Assembly: GCF_011947265.1 (NCBI RefSeq)
Contig: NZ_JAATHD010000002.1
Coordinates: 186,001 to 250,000 of the forward strand
DNA from: Paenibacillus sp. HB172176
GTDB lineage: Bacteria; Bacillota; Bacilli; Paenibacillales; Paenibacillaceae
Direction of reading: 5' to 3'
DNA: 64,000 nucleotides
Both the position numbers and the translations under genes were made by a program. Below, in pieces: positions 1-8,331 of this stretch (position 1 is the stretch's first letter; every line of letters starts with the position of its first letter). The notes below the pieces were generated by a model. The model did no database searches, had not been told where the DNA came from, and saw only the letters and a list, made by a program, of their open reading frames with translations.

Positions 1-1140
1 ATAATGCTGCAGCGAATCCCACAGCCGCATCAGCATATTCTCGCTGCGCTTCTGCAGCCGCTGTACCCTGAAATCCTTGATCAGGGTTACCCATGCGAGC
101 TTTTTCAAAATTTCAAGCGTCCGCAGCAGCTCCAGATCCTCCGCGCCGTCCTTCACGAACGTGACGCGTTTCCAGCCGGTCTTCGCGTCGTCGATAATGC
201 CAACCCCATTCGCGAAACGGCTTACCCATCTCGCCTTCATTTCTCTTCTCGTGCGCGAGGTCTCCCTGCCATACTGCACATAGACCGATTTCCATTGCAG
301 GTAATAGCTCTCGAGCACCCGCTTCACCATTTCCTTCATATTGGTGCGCTCCCATTGCACCGCTTGCAGGCTCGCGGGATCATGTATAATTTCATGCACG
401 ACGCCGTTTACCAGCCGTTCATCCTCGAAGAAATCCTCACTGAGGATGATTTTGCCGGCGCGGATGCCGTCCTCGATATCATGCGTGGAGTATGCAATGT
501 CGTCGCATAGATCCATGAGCTGCGCCTCGAGAGTCGAGCAGCCCTTCGGCATATCCCACTGCTCGCGGAGCTCGTTTATGCCGGCCCACTCCATCTCATA
601 CACGCCTTTCATCCGTCCCGGATCGCTTAGAGAGAACGGATATTTATTAATCGCAAGCAGCACCGCGGCGGACAGATCCAATCCGCGATCGCTGCCTGCC
701 CGCTTCTCAAGAAACATAAGAATGCGGAAGTTCTGTGCGTTGCCTTCATAAGGAATACCGAATCTCTCGCGCAGAACGCGGTTCAGCACCTCCTCGCCTT
801 TGTGACCGAAGGGAGGATGACCGAGATCATGCGCCAGAGCGGCGCATTCGACCACTTCGGGAACCAGCATGAGGCCCGGATGGGCCTTCTGCGTCAGCAG
901 CGGATACGTCTTGGCGAGCCTTCTCGCCACCTCACGCGCAATCTGGGACACCTCAATCGAATGCGTCAGCCTGGTGCGGTAGTAATCGCCAGAGCCCGCG
1001 CCGAACACTTGCGATTTGCCTTGCAATCTGCGGAAAGCGGGGGACTGAATAAGCCGCGCGTAATCCTTCTCGTATTCATCGCGATCCTCGCTGGATTGCG
1101 AATTATTCTTGTCATGCAGCCTAAGCTTTCGTATATTCAT
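1..1140 (-). CDS. dgt: dNTP triphosphohydrolase (dGTPase-like HD protein), C-terminus outside window
   Basis: Hydrolyses deoxynucleoside triphosphates to the deoxynucleoside and tripolyphosphate; cytosolic nucleotide-pool control. The reading frame is open from ATG at 1140 to the left edge (380 codons), so the C-terminus is missing. An RTRLTHS segment at residues 55-61 (His60) and the HD pair His104-Asp105 in AHDLGHPPFGH are the metal-binding signature of the HD dGTPase-like family. The start is supported by AAAAGGTGA just upstream; the nearby ATG at 1147 is out of frame and stops quickly. It follows the purine operon on the same strand but is separated from it by a terminator at about 1182-1219. 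Family members are usually somewhat longer than the part seen. The exact preferred dNTP cannot be read from sequence. Confidence 0.9.
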   Translation of the reverse strand, partial: MNIRKLRLHDKNNSQSSEDRDEYEKDYARLIQSPAFRRLQGKSQVFGAGSGDYYRTRLTHSIEVSQIAREVARRLAKTYPLLTQKAHPGLMLVPEVVECAALAHDLGHPPFGHKGEEVLNRVLRERFGIPYEGNAQNFRILMFLEKRAGSDRGLDLSAAVLLAINKYPFSLSDPGRMKGVYEMEWAGINELREQWDMPKGCSTLEAQLMDLCDDIAYSTHDIEDGIRAGKIILSEDFFEDERLVNGVVHEIIHDPASLQAVQWERTNMKEMVKRVLESYYLQWKSVYVQYGRETSRTRREMKARWVSRFANGVGIIDDAKTGWKRVTFVKDGAEDLELLRTLEILKKLAWVTLIKDFRVQRLQKRSENMLMRLWDSLQHY

Positions 1141-1181
1141 CCGCCATCACCTTTTCGTATTCGCTGCAGCGCAGCTATTTG

Positions 1182-1219
1182 AAAAAAGCAACGCGAAAGC
1201 CGAATATCGGGCTTCGCGT
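1182..1219 (-). terminator. Rho-independent terminator ending the purine operon
   Basis: On the minus strand a 13-bp stem (1219-1207 with 1203-1191, one or two mismatches, 3-nt loop) is followed by TGC and six T residues (plus-strand A run 1182-1187). It lies 15 bases after the stop of the Rieske oxygenase gene and before dgt. Confidence 0.75.
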
Positions 1220-1233
1220 CGCCTTGAGCTTTC

Positions 1234-2214
1234 TCATGCCGTTCCGAAGGTAACGCCGACGTTCTGCAGCAGCTTTCGATAAGCAATGCTCAGCCGGTCG
1301 CACCTTAGATGAAGCTCCGCCTGCAAATCCAGCGGCAGCAGCTCCGGTTTTTGATTCTCCACAATGAGCCGATCCTGCTCCAGCAGAATGTCCTGGAAGG
1401 AAACGAAGGTCTCATTGGGCTCGTCGAGCGCGTAATTGCGCTCCATAATCATGAATGCCGTGCTCTTCTCCTTGCTGTGGGGAAGCACGAACAGATAGAG
1501 ATGGAAGACATCCTCCGAGCCTTGAATTCGTTTCGTGAGCGATACGCTCATGGGATGGTAAATATGATACGTGTAGAAGGTCGTCACGCCAAAGCCTCTT
1601 CCATCGGGATCGGGCTGATAGACTTCGATTTCATCGGTTCGAAGCGCCCCGTTGATCTCATGTACGCGATAGTCATTAATTTCCGCATGCTCGCTGTCGC
1701 CCAGCAAGCCTTCATGCACATACATCAGATGCGAGACATCAAGGAAATTCTCGACCACTCTGGGAGCTGCGGCCGCTACTTCATAGGGTCCCATATACAC
1801 CTGAGCGAAATCCGCCCGCAAGCCTTCCGTTCCGATTGTCGGCACAGGATCAATAGGCTCGCCGACGCACATCCATACTATACCATATGCTTCCTGACAA
1901 GCATAGGACACTGTCTTTGCTTTGGACGGAATCGCCGCCCCTTCAGGAAGCGAAGGGATATGGACGCATTTCCCGTCCGAATCGTAACACCAACCGTGAT
2001 AGGCGCACACGAGCCTATCTCCCTTCACCTTGCCGAGCGACAGCGGAACGCCCCGATGGATGCAGAGATCACGCAGAGCGTGAACGCCGCGGGCAGTGCG
2101 GAACACCGCCGCGCGAACGCCCAGCACTTCTACGGAGATCGGCTGATCCCCCAAGGAGGAAGAGAGAGCAACGGGATGCCATAATGCGCTGAGAACGGGA
2201 TCCATTTCCTGCAT
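1234..2214 (-). CDS. Rieske [2Fe-2S] non-heme iron oxygenase, last gene of purine operon
   Basis: 326 aa. A Rieske domain at residues 5-120 has Cys51-x-His53 and Cys70-x2-His73 (CIHRG ... CAYHGW) for the [2Fe-2S] cluster. The catalytic domain has the mononuclear iron facial triad Asp159-x2-His162-x4-His167 (DVSHLMYVH). Length and layout match single-component alpha subunits such as vanillate demethylase oxygenase and HpxD. Start supported by GGAAAGGAC nine bases before ATG 2214. It is the last gene of a purine operon that has XDH, HIU hydrolase and OHCU decarboxylase but no uricase, so urate (to 5-hydroxyisourate) is an attractive substrate; hypoxanthine or xanthine hydroxylation (HpxD-like) or methylpurine demethylation (NdmA-like) are alternatives. 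No reductase partner gene is in the window. Family assignment is firm, substrate is inference. Confidence 0.88.
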   Translation of the reverse strand: MQEMDPVLSALWHPVALSSSLGDQPISVEVLGVRAAVFRTARGVHALRDLCIHRGVPLSLGKVKGDRLVCAYHGWCYDSDGKCVHIPSLPEGAAIPSKAKTVSYACQEAYGIVWMCVGEPIDPVPTIGTEGLRADFAQVYMGPYEVAAAAPRVVENFLDVSHLMYVHEGLLGDSEHAEINDYRVHEINGALRTDEIEVYQPDPDGRGFGVTTFYTYHIYHPMSVSLTKRIQGSEDVFHLYLFVLPHSKEKSTAFMIMERNYALDEPNETFVSFQDILLEQDRLIVENQKPELLPLDLQAELHLRCDRLSIAYRKLLQNVGVTFGTA

Positions 2215-2248
2215 GGGGTTCAGTCCTTTCCTGATGCTTGCGAATACG

Positions 2249-2266
2249 AGCCGGCTTCACCCGGCT
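2249..2266 (-). promoter_or_regulatory. Intercistronic hairpin between BMP lipoprotein and Rieske genes
   Basis: Six-base arms AGCCGG (2249-2254) and CCGGCT (2261-2266) with a 6-nt loop and no T run. Its place right after the substrate-binding protein gene suggests an mRNA 3'-end stabiliser or a partial attenuator rather than a full terminator. Confidence 0.45.
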
Positions 2267-2291
2267 ATTGATAATAAACCGCTGCGGCTGC

Positions 2292-3446
2292 TTATTGCGG
2301 AATGCTGCCCTTCACGCCTTTGACGAAATAATCCATAACGAGTATATCCTCAAGCGACAAGGCCGCTCCTTCCGCCACCTTCTCCGCTCCGGACTGGTCG
2401 TACACAGGACCGCTGAACACTTGGAAATTGCCATCGATAATGTCCTTCTTCTTCGCGTTGACAAGATCCTGCACCTCTTGAGGCACATTTTTGCCGAATG
2501 GCGCAATATCGACCATGCCCTCCTTGAAGCCGCCGTAATACGAGCCCGACTTCCATGTTCCGTCGATAACGCTTTGAATGACCTCGGTGTAATACGGCCC
2601 CCAGTCCAGAACGGGATTCGTTACATAAGTCTCCGGCGCATAGCTGTTCATGTCGGAATCATTGCCCATGCCCCATACGCCTCTCTCCTGCGCCGCTTGA
2701 ATGCCGGCCGGAGAATCCTGATAGTTGGCCAGCACATCCACGCCTTGGTCGAGCAGCGATATAGCGGCTTGACGCTCGGTCGCCGGATCGAACCACGTGT
2801 TGCTCCATATGACGGATATCTCTACATCCGGATTGACGCTTTGGGCCCCCAGCGTGAACGCGTTAATCGTATAGATTACCTCGGGAATCGGGAACGCGCC
2901 GACATAGCCGATCTTGTTATCCTTGGTCAGCTTCCCTGCCGCGATGCCGGCCAGATAACCGGATTCGAAGCCCTTGCCTTGATAGGTGCCCATGTTCTCC
3001 GCCGTCTTGTAGCCCGTCGCATGCATGAAGATGACCTTTGGATATTTCTGCGCGACATTGTACATGGAATCCATATAACCGAAGCTTGTTCCGAAAATAA
3101 TATCGTTATCCTGCGCCAGCTCCTCGAAAACTCGCTCCGCATCCGGTCCTTCCGGCACATTCTCGACGACGGTCGCTTTTATGCCGAATTTCTCTTCAAT
3201 GACCTTTCTTGCCTTGTCATGCTCGAAGGTCCAGCCGCCGTCTCCAGGTACGCCGATATAGACGAAAGCGACCTTCGGCAGCTCCTTCTCCGGAGTCGGC
3301 TCTGCCGAGGCTTCTCCTGAAGGGGATGTCGTCGTGGCGTTTGAAGCTGACGGGGAAGGCTCATTGTTGTTCTGCGTGGAGGCTTGCGAGCATGCGCTCA
3401 TAACGGACAATACGAGAATAATCATGGCTAGATACATCTTCTTCAT
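2292..3446 (-). CDS. nupN: BMP-family ABC transporter substrate-binding lipoprotein (purine nucleoside)
   Basis: 384 aa. The N-terminus is a lipoprotein signal: MKKM, a hydrophobic stretch, then SVMSAC with lipidated Cys19, followed by a Ser/Thr/Glu/Pro-rich linker to about residue 55. The mature part has the BMP/PnrA pattern (VAFVYIGVPGDGGWTFEHD, TSFGYMDS, GYVGAFPIPEV). These proteins bind purine nucleosides outside the membrane for NupOPQ-type importers. Start chosen at 3446, where ATG overlaps the TGA of the upstream iron-sulfur subunit gene (ATGA) and GAGAGGGG precedes it; a longer in-frame extension lacks a signal peptide. Its ABC subunits are encoded 4.5-7.5 kb upstream in the same operon, an unusual split. 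Guanosine is the ligand of the B. subtilis homologue; here it is inferred. Confidence 0.88.
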   Translation of the reverse strand: MKKMYLAMIILVLSVMSACSQASTQNNNEPSPSASNATTTSPSGEASAEPTPEKELPKVAFVYIGVPGDGGWTFEHDKARKVIEEKFGIKATVVENVPEGPDAERVFEELAQDNDIIFGTSFGYMDSMYNVAQKYPKVIFMHATGYKTAENMGTYQGKGFESGYLAGIAAGKLTKDNKIGYVGAFPIPEVIYTINAFTLGAQSVNPDVEISVIWSNTWFDPATERQAAISLLDQGVDVLANYQDSPAGIQAAQERGVWGMGNDSDMNSYAPETYVTNPVLDWGPYYTEVIQSVIDGTWKSGSYYGGFKEGMVDIAPFGKNVPQEVQDLVNAKKKDIIDGNFQVFSGPVYDQSGAEKVAEGAALSLEDILVMDYFVKGVKGSIPQ

Positions 3447-3937
3447 CTGGTTTTTCCCCTCTCCTGTTTCTCTCTTTGTTTTTCGCAGCAGCGATTGACA
3501 GCGCGAATAATGCCTCCATAGCCCGTACATCGGCACAGATTGCCCGATAATCCTTCACGAATGTGCTCGATTGTCGGATTTGGCGTCTCATCGAGCAGCG
3601 CCTTGACGGAAATAATCATGCCCGGCGTGCAATAGCCGCACTGGAAGCCTCCTTCCTCCATAAAGGCTTGCTGAATGCCGTGAGCGTCTTCTCCCGCCAC
3701 GCCTTCAATCGTCGTGATGGCCTTGCCATTGCTTTGAAACGCCATCACCAGACAGGAATTGACGAGCTTGCCGTCCATCAGCACCATGCAGGCTCCGCAT
3801 CGGCCAAGCTCGCAGGAGATTTTCGTGCCGGTAAGCCCAAGCTTTTCTCGAAGCAGGCTCAGCAGCCTTTCTGACGGACGCGCGACCAATTCCACCTCCT
3901 CTCCGTTTACGAGGCTTCGCCATCTGTACTCGCTCAT
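3443..3937 (-). CDS. pucE: Xanthine dehydrogenase, 2x[2Fe-2S] subunit
   Basis: 164 aa electron-transfer subunit of a molybdenum hydroxylase. Plant-type cluster ligands are Cys42, Cys47, Cys50 and Cys62; the second cluster uses Cys100, Cys103, Cys135 and Cys137 in CGYC ... CRCTGY. All eight cysteines are present and the length is typical for the small subunit. It carries electrons from the molybdenum site to FAD during hypoxanthine/xanthine hydroxylation. Gene order FAD, Mo, FeS matches pucC-pucD-pucE of B. subtilis. It begins two bases after the large-subunit stop and its own stop overlaps the nupN start, so translation is likely coupled. The substrate is inferred from context; the motifs alone fit other CO/aldehyde/purine hydroxylases. 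Confidence 0.9.
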   Translation of the reverse strand: MSEYRWRSLVNGEEVELVARPSERLLSLLREKLGLTGTKISCELGRCGACMVLMDGKLVNSCLVMAFQSNGKAITTIEGVAGEDAHGIQQAFMEEGGFQCGYCTPGMIISVKALLDETPNPTIEHIREGLSGNLCRCTGYGGIIRAVNRCCEKQREKQERGKTR

Positions 3938-3939
3938 GC

Positions 3940-6291
3940 TCAGTCAACCCCTTCCCCCTCGAAGGCGAACGTGCCGATAAGGTCTTCCCTCCGAATCGGC
4001 AGCCTGTCGATTCGTTTGCCGATGGCATGCTGCACCGCCGCGGTTATTGCCGGAGCGAGCGCTACCGAGCCAACCTCCCCGACGCCGCGCGGGCCGTACG
4101 GATCATCCTGCGGCAAATCCTCGATCGCATGAAGCGTGAAGCTCCCGGCAATGTCGGCGATCGCAGGAATGAGGTAGGTGTCGAAATTTTCGGTTGCATA
4201 AAGGCCATCCTTCATCACCGCATCCTCCGACAGCGTGAAGCCTTGCGCCATGACGCTCGCCCCTTCGATCTGGCCGATATAGCCCATTGGATTCACCGCA
4301 GGTCCGGCCGCCACCGCATGATGCTTATCCAGCACGCGCACCGTTCCGGTCAGCGTGTTCACTTCCACCTCAACCGCGACGGCAGTCGCGGTGTATAAGA
4401 AGTGGCCGCCGAACACCTCATCCGGCGTAACAGGAAATTCGAACCTCGTTTCGAACACGAGCTTCTCCTTCGCTCGCTTGGCCAGCTCTTTATAGGTGAT
4501 GAGCGGACCGGACTCAGACTTCTCCGATCCCGCTTCTCGACCTTCGCCATCCGCATGAGGCCAAGCGGCATCCATTCGGCGCTCAAGCGGCTTTCGCCAT
4601 ATCCCTCCAACCCCTGTCTCCAGCTCATCAATCGTTATCCCAATCGCTTCTCCAGCCAGCTCCAGAAGCTTGCCGCTCAGCGTCGGGTGCAGCTTCTTCA
4701 GCGCGAGATAGGCCACCGTTGTGGAACGGGAGGCGGTGCTGGAGCCGCTATGCGGCGCGAGGTCGGTATCGCCGATTACGATTCGCAGATCTTCTCTGGC
4801 GCAGCCGAACAGCTCGATCAGCATAATTTCCAGCGTGGCAACTACGCCTTGCCCGAATTCCTCGAAGGAAAACGCCGCTTCGAGCTTTCCCTGCGCATTG
4901 AGACCGAGCCGTCCTCCGCCAGGATCGGGAATGCCGAAGCCAAGACCGGAACCGTGCATCGCCAGCGCCGCGCCGATTCCGCGCTTGATCCACGGCTCCG
5001 CTGCCGCGTTCGCTTGCGGCAGCTCCTCTCTCCGCCTCCACAGCTCCGAATCCGCTATGGATTGCCATACCAGCCGCAAGCCGTCATTGTATTGAATCCG
5101 TTGCCCGAGAGGTCCCGGATCCTGCGGCTCCCGGCTATTGAGCCTGCGGAATTGCCAAGGATCCATGCCAGCGGCCGCCGCCAATCGTTCCATCTGGCTT
5201 TCCACCGCGAAGATCGCCTGATTGCCGCCAAAGCCTCTGAATTCGCCCGACACGCCGTTGTTCGTGAAGACCGATACTCCCTCGACATCGATATGGGGAA
5301 TACGGTAAGGACCCATGGCATGCTCTGTCGCGAATTGAAGCACCGGAGCTCCAAGTGTGGAGTATGCGCCGGTATCTGCGATAATTCTCGCGTAATGGGC
5401 GATAAGCCTGCCGTTCTTGTCAATTCCGGTCTTCATCGTAAGCTTCATGGGATGCCGCTTCAGCCCTGCGCGCACGGACTCTCTTCGCGAGTTGTGCATC
5501 TTCACGGGCATCCCCGATTTGAGAGCGAGCAAGGCGCCGTATGGCTGTACATTGAGCTCATCCTTGCCGCCGAACGAACCTCCGATCGGCGAAGAAATGA
5601 CGCGAATCCGCTCCTCGGGAAGCGCCAATATGCGGGCTAGCTGCATCCGATCCTTGAAGCCGTGCTGCGTAGCGGCATAGACGGTCAGCCTCTGATTCGC
5701 TTCCACCACGAACAAGCCGCCTTCGGTTTCCATATACGCATGCATCTGCTTGGGCGTGCAATACGTATGCTCCACGATATGGGCGCAATCCGAGAAGGCC
5801 GTTTCCGCATTCCCTTTCTTGTAGCTGGTGCGATGCAGCACATTGCCGTCCGGATGCAGCAGCGGCGCCTCGGGAAGCAATGCCCGTTCCGGATCATCCA
5901 CTATCGGAATCGGCTCATACTCGACGCGAATAAGCGACAGCGCATGCAGGGCTTGCTCCGCGCTCTCTGCGGCTACCGCCGCCACCGCATCGCCGACATA
6001 ACGGACCCGATCCTCGCATAGCACCGGTTGATCGGGATTGATAATACCGAAGCGATTAAGTCCCGGCACATCCTTGAACGTAATGACCGCCTTCACGCCC
6101 GGAGCCTTCTCCGCCAGCTCGGTATCGATGCCCATAATGAACGCATGCGCATGCTCGCTCCGCAGCACCTTGCCGCACAGCATATTCGGCAGCGTCAGAT
6201 CGGTCAGGTAACGCAGCTTCCCCGTTACCTTCTCTTCCCCGTCCGGTCTGCGATGCCATCGGGGCCCTGCAGCGTTCCTATTCATCAGCAT
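3940..6291 (-). CDS. pucD: Xanthine dehydrogenase, molybdopterin-binding large subunit
   Basis: 783 aa; binds the molybdopterin cofactor and the purine. Domains: aldehyde oxidase/XDH a/b hammerhead at about 15-135, then the Mo-binding domain. GGSFGGK at 237-243, FRGFGGNQ at 351-358 (Arg352 matches the substrate-orienting Arg of XDH) and GVGEVGS at 736-742, where Glu739 is the catalytic base. The position after GGSFGGK that is Glu in animal and Rhodobacter XDH reads Asp244-Glu245 here, probably a subfamily trait. RBS AAGGAGG eight bases before ATG 6291. Lies between the FAD and FeS subunit genes. Oxidises hypoxanthine and xanthine to urate if context is a fair guide. Confidence 0.88.
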   Translation of the reverse strand: MLMNRNAAGPRWHRRPDGEEKVTGKLRYLTDLTLPNMLCGKVLRSEHAHAFIMGIDTELAEKAPGVKAVITFKDVPGLNRFGIINPDQPVLCEDRVRYVGDAVAAVAAESAEQALHALSLIRVEYEPIPIVDDPERALLPEAPLLHPDGNVLHRTSYKKGNAETAFSDCAHIVEHTYCTPKQMHAYMETEGGLFVVEANQRLTVYAATQHGFKDRMQLARILALPEERIRVISSPIGGSFGGKDELNVQPYGALLALKSGMPVKMHNSRRESVRAGLKRHPMKLTMKTGIDKNGRLIAHYARIIADTGAYSTLGAPVLQFATEHAMGPYRIPHIDVEGVSVFTNNGVSGEFRGFGGNQAIFAVESQMERLAAAAGMDPWQFRRLNSREPQDPGPLGQRIQYNDGLRLVWQSIADSELWRRREELPQANAAAEPWIKRGIGAALAMHGSGLGFGIPDPGGGRLGLNAQGKLEAAFSFEEFGQGVVATLEIMLIELFGCAREDLRIVIGDTDLAPHSGSSTASRSTTVAYLALKKLHPTLSGKLLELAGEAIGITIDELETGVGGIWRKPLERRMDAAWPHADGEGREAGSEKSESGPLITYKELAKRAKEKLVFETRFEFPVTPDEVFGGHFLYTATAVAVEVEVNTLTGTVRVLDKHHAVAAGPAVNPMGYIGQIEGASVMAQGFTLSEDAVMKDGLYATENFDTYLIPAIADIAGSFTLHAIEDLPQDDPYGPRGVGEVGSVALAPAITAAVQHAIGKRIDRLPIRREDLIGTFAFEGEGVD

Positions 6292-6361
6292 GGCTCCCGC
6301 CTCCTTATGACAGATGAATCTTCCGCGTTTGTCGCCGGCAGACTTTCGGTCCCTGGCGCAG

Positions 6362-7264
6362 CTAACCTTTGCCCTTAAGCAGCTTCCACAGCCTTGCCGT
6401 AATCAGATTGGCGGAAGCCTCCTTCCGGTATTCCCCATCCGCGAACAAATCCTCCGCGGCCCGATATTGCCGCTTGATGAGGCCGTGCACCACGCCCAGC
6501 ATGTCGCTGCTGAGCTGCGAGCCCCTAAGCGCTGCCTCGGCATCGGTCAAGCGCTCGGGCATTGCCGAGCCTCCGCCAGCGGAGAGCATAATCTCGCTGA
6601 TCACGCCGTCAGCGTCTCTCGATCCTCTCGCGGCAACCGTCACAAGCGATGGAGCAAATGCTTCGCGTCTGCCCAGCTTCTCGTAGTATTCGAAGCTTTC
6701 TCCACCCCGTTCCGCGTCCGGCAGCTTCTGCAGAGGAACCAACACACGGCAGATCAGATCATCCCCCTTGCGTCCTTCCTCATCCTGACTTAACCAGTCT
6801 CGAAGCGGGATCGTATGCCATGAAGTGTCGCGGTAGACGATCAGCTCCGCATCCAGCGCCAGCAAGGCAGGAAGCGAATCGCCGATCCGGCTCGCGATAT
6901 TGCCGCCAATCGTTGCCAAATTGCGTACGGACGGCGCCGCGATTCCATCCAGCGCCTTCCGAAGCAACGGAACATGCGCGTTCAGAATACCGTTATTCCG
7001 GCAGTCGCTGAGCGTAGTCGCCGCGCCGACGCTAAGCTTGCCATCGACGATAGAAATCCCGTTCATTTCGCGAATGCCCTCGAGGGATATCATGATCTTC
7101 GTCATCGGCCTGACCCCGTTCTCCCACAAGGTTCTCAGCAGCGTCCCGCCGGAGACGTAGCCGGCAAGGGGGCCATATCTTCGTTTCAGATGCCACGCTT
7201 CCTCGATAAGATCGGGCAGAAGCACCTCCGGATATTTTTCATCCTCCCTTTGCTCCATCGCCAT
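6362..7264 (-). CDS. pucC: Xanthine dehydrogenase, FAD-binding subunit
   Basis: 300 aa, CoxM/XdhB-type flavoprotein subunit that passes electrons to NAD or another acceptor. FAD-contact motifs are YVSGGTLL (36-43) and NLATIGGNIAS (115-125), followed by the CO-dehydrogenase flavoprotein C-terminal domain. Start at 7264 is set by AAGGAGGTG eight bases upstream; the longer frame to 7309 has no ribosome site. A 70-base gap leads to the large subunit. The 110 bases before it, back to the NupQ-like permease, show no clear promoter, so it is taken as part of the long operon. Confidence 0.88.
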   Translation of the reverse strand: MAMEQREDEKYPEVLLPDLIEEAWHLKRRYGPLAGYVSGGTLLRTLWENGVRPMTKIMISLEGIREMNGISIVDGKLSVGAATTLSDCRNNGILNAHVPLLRKALDGIAAPSVRNLATIGGNIASRIGDSLPALLALDAELIVYRDTSWHTIPLRDWLSQDEEGRKGDDLICRVLVPLQKLPDAERGGESFEYYEKLGRREAFAPSLVTVAARGSRDADGVISEIMLSAGGGSAMPERLTDAEAALRGSQLSSDMLGVVHGLIKRQYRAAEDLFADGEYRKEASANLITARLWKLLKGKG

Positions 7265-7374
7265 ACCCGAGCACCTCCTTGTCTGTATAACCGGGACTGC
7301 ATCTTTCAAGAACGCTGTATAAGTTGAATCATTAATCGTTCGACTGCTGCATCGCGGCTGAATCGGTTTTATTG

Positions 7375-8310
7375 CTATCGCTGCTCTCTTACATAGGGAA
7401 CGCCAAGTGCCTTCGGCTCAATGGAAGGCTTGTTCCGGTTTCGCCAACCGGCCAGTATGAGCACGAGAATGGTGACGACATAAGGAATCATTTTCAGGAA
7501 ATAAGAAGGAATGCCGCTGTCCGTCAGCTGCATGCGGAAGCCAAGCGCATCCAGTCCGCCGAACAAGCAGGCGCCTCCGAGGGCGTAAAGCGGGTTCCAG
7601 CCTGCGAGAATAATGAGCGCAATCGCGATCCAGCCTCTGCCCGCCGTCATGCCTTCAATCCAATTAGGCGAATAGGCCATGATGAGATAACAGCCCGCAA
7701 CACCCATCAGCATCGCCCCGGCCGCTACATGCGCATAGCGCGTCCTGACAACCGATATGCCCATCACATCCGAGGTGGCCGGGCTGTCTCCAACCGCTCT
7801 CAGATGCAAGCCCCAAGAGGTTTTGTACATATAGGCGTAGAGGACTGCAACAAGCGCGATGCCGCACCATACGAAAATATCCATATGGGCGAGAATTCGT
7901 CCCGCGAACGGGATCGGCTCCAGCCAGCCGAGCTCCAGCTTGGGGACGGAGACGGGAAGCGGAACTCCGGCAATAGGTTTGCCGAGATAGGCGCTAAGTC
8001 CGGTACCGAACAAGGTAAGCGACAAGCCGCTCACGATTTGATTGGCCCTCAGCGTTACGACCAGAAAGGCATGAAGCAGTCCAATGCCGCCGGCTGCCAG
8101 GACGGAGGCCAGCACGGACAGCCCCAAGCTGCCGGTATGGTGGAAGGCGAGACCGGCTGCAACGGCTCCAATCAGCATCGTTCCCTCCGTCCCGAGGAAG
8201 ATGACGCCCGAACGCTCGCATAGAATTCCGCCGAGAACGGCGAACAGCAGCGGCGCGCCGGAAGACAGGGCAGCGATGATCAAATTCGAATAGAAATCCA
8301 CCCTTGCCAC
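7375..8310 (-). CDS. nupQ: ABC transporter permease, purine nucleoside importer (NupQ/YufQ type)
   Basis: 311 aa polytopic membrane protein of the BPD_transp_2 (RbsC-like) fold with about eight to ten hydrophobic segments. Conserved patterns include LGTEGTMLIGA near residue 40 and GRGWIAIALIILAGWNPLYALGG-type segment in the C-terminal half, both usual for the second permease of BMP/YufNOPQ importers. It follows the other permease by 21 bases. Works with nupP, nupO and the distant nupN lipoprotein to bring nucleosides to the salvage and degradation enzymes encoded around it. Confidence 0.85.
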   Translation of the reverse strand: MARVDFYSNLIIAALSSGAPLLFAVLGGILCERSGVIFLGTEGTMLIGAVAAGLAFHHTGSLGLSVLASVLAAGGIGLLHAFLVVTLRANQIVSGLSLTLFGTGLSAYLGKPIAGVPLPVSVPKLELGWLEPIPFAGRILAHMDIFVWCGIALVAVLYAYMYKTSWGLHLRAVGDSPATSDVMGISVVRTRYAHVAAGAMLMGVAGCYLIMAYSPNWIEGMTAGRGWIAIALIILAGWNPLYALGGACLFGGLDALGFRMQLTDSGIPSYFLKMIPYVVTILVLILAGWRNRNKPSIEPKALGVPYVREQR

Positions 8311-8331
8311 CTTCCTTCCTCCAGCAGTCGT

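Noticed and set aside
1309-2184. Long open frame (291 codons) antisense to the Rieske gene
   Set aside because: No ribosome site or family pattern; it mirrors codon bias of the real gene, which has complete catalytic motifs.
2238-3320. 360-codon plus-strand frame across the BMP lipoprotein gene
   Set aside because: Shadow of nupN in the opposite strand; no recognisable protein features.
4402-5640. 412-codon plus-strand frame inside the XDH large subunit gene
   Set aside because: Arg- and Leu-rich antisense shadow; the minus frame has all molybdenum-hydroxylase motifs.
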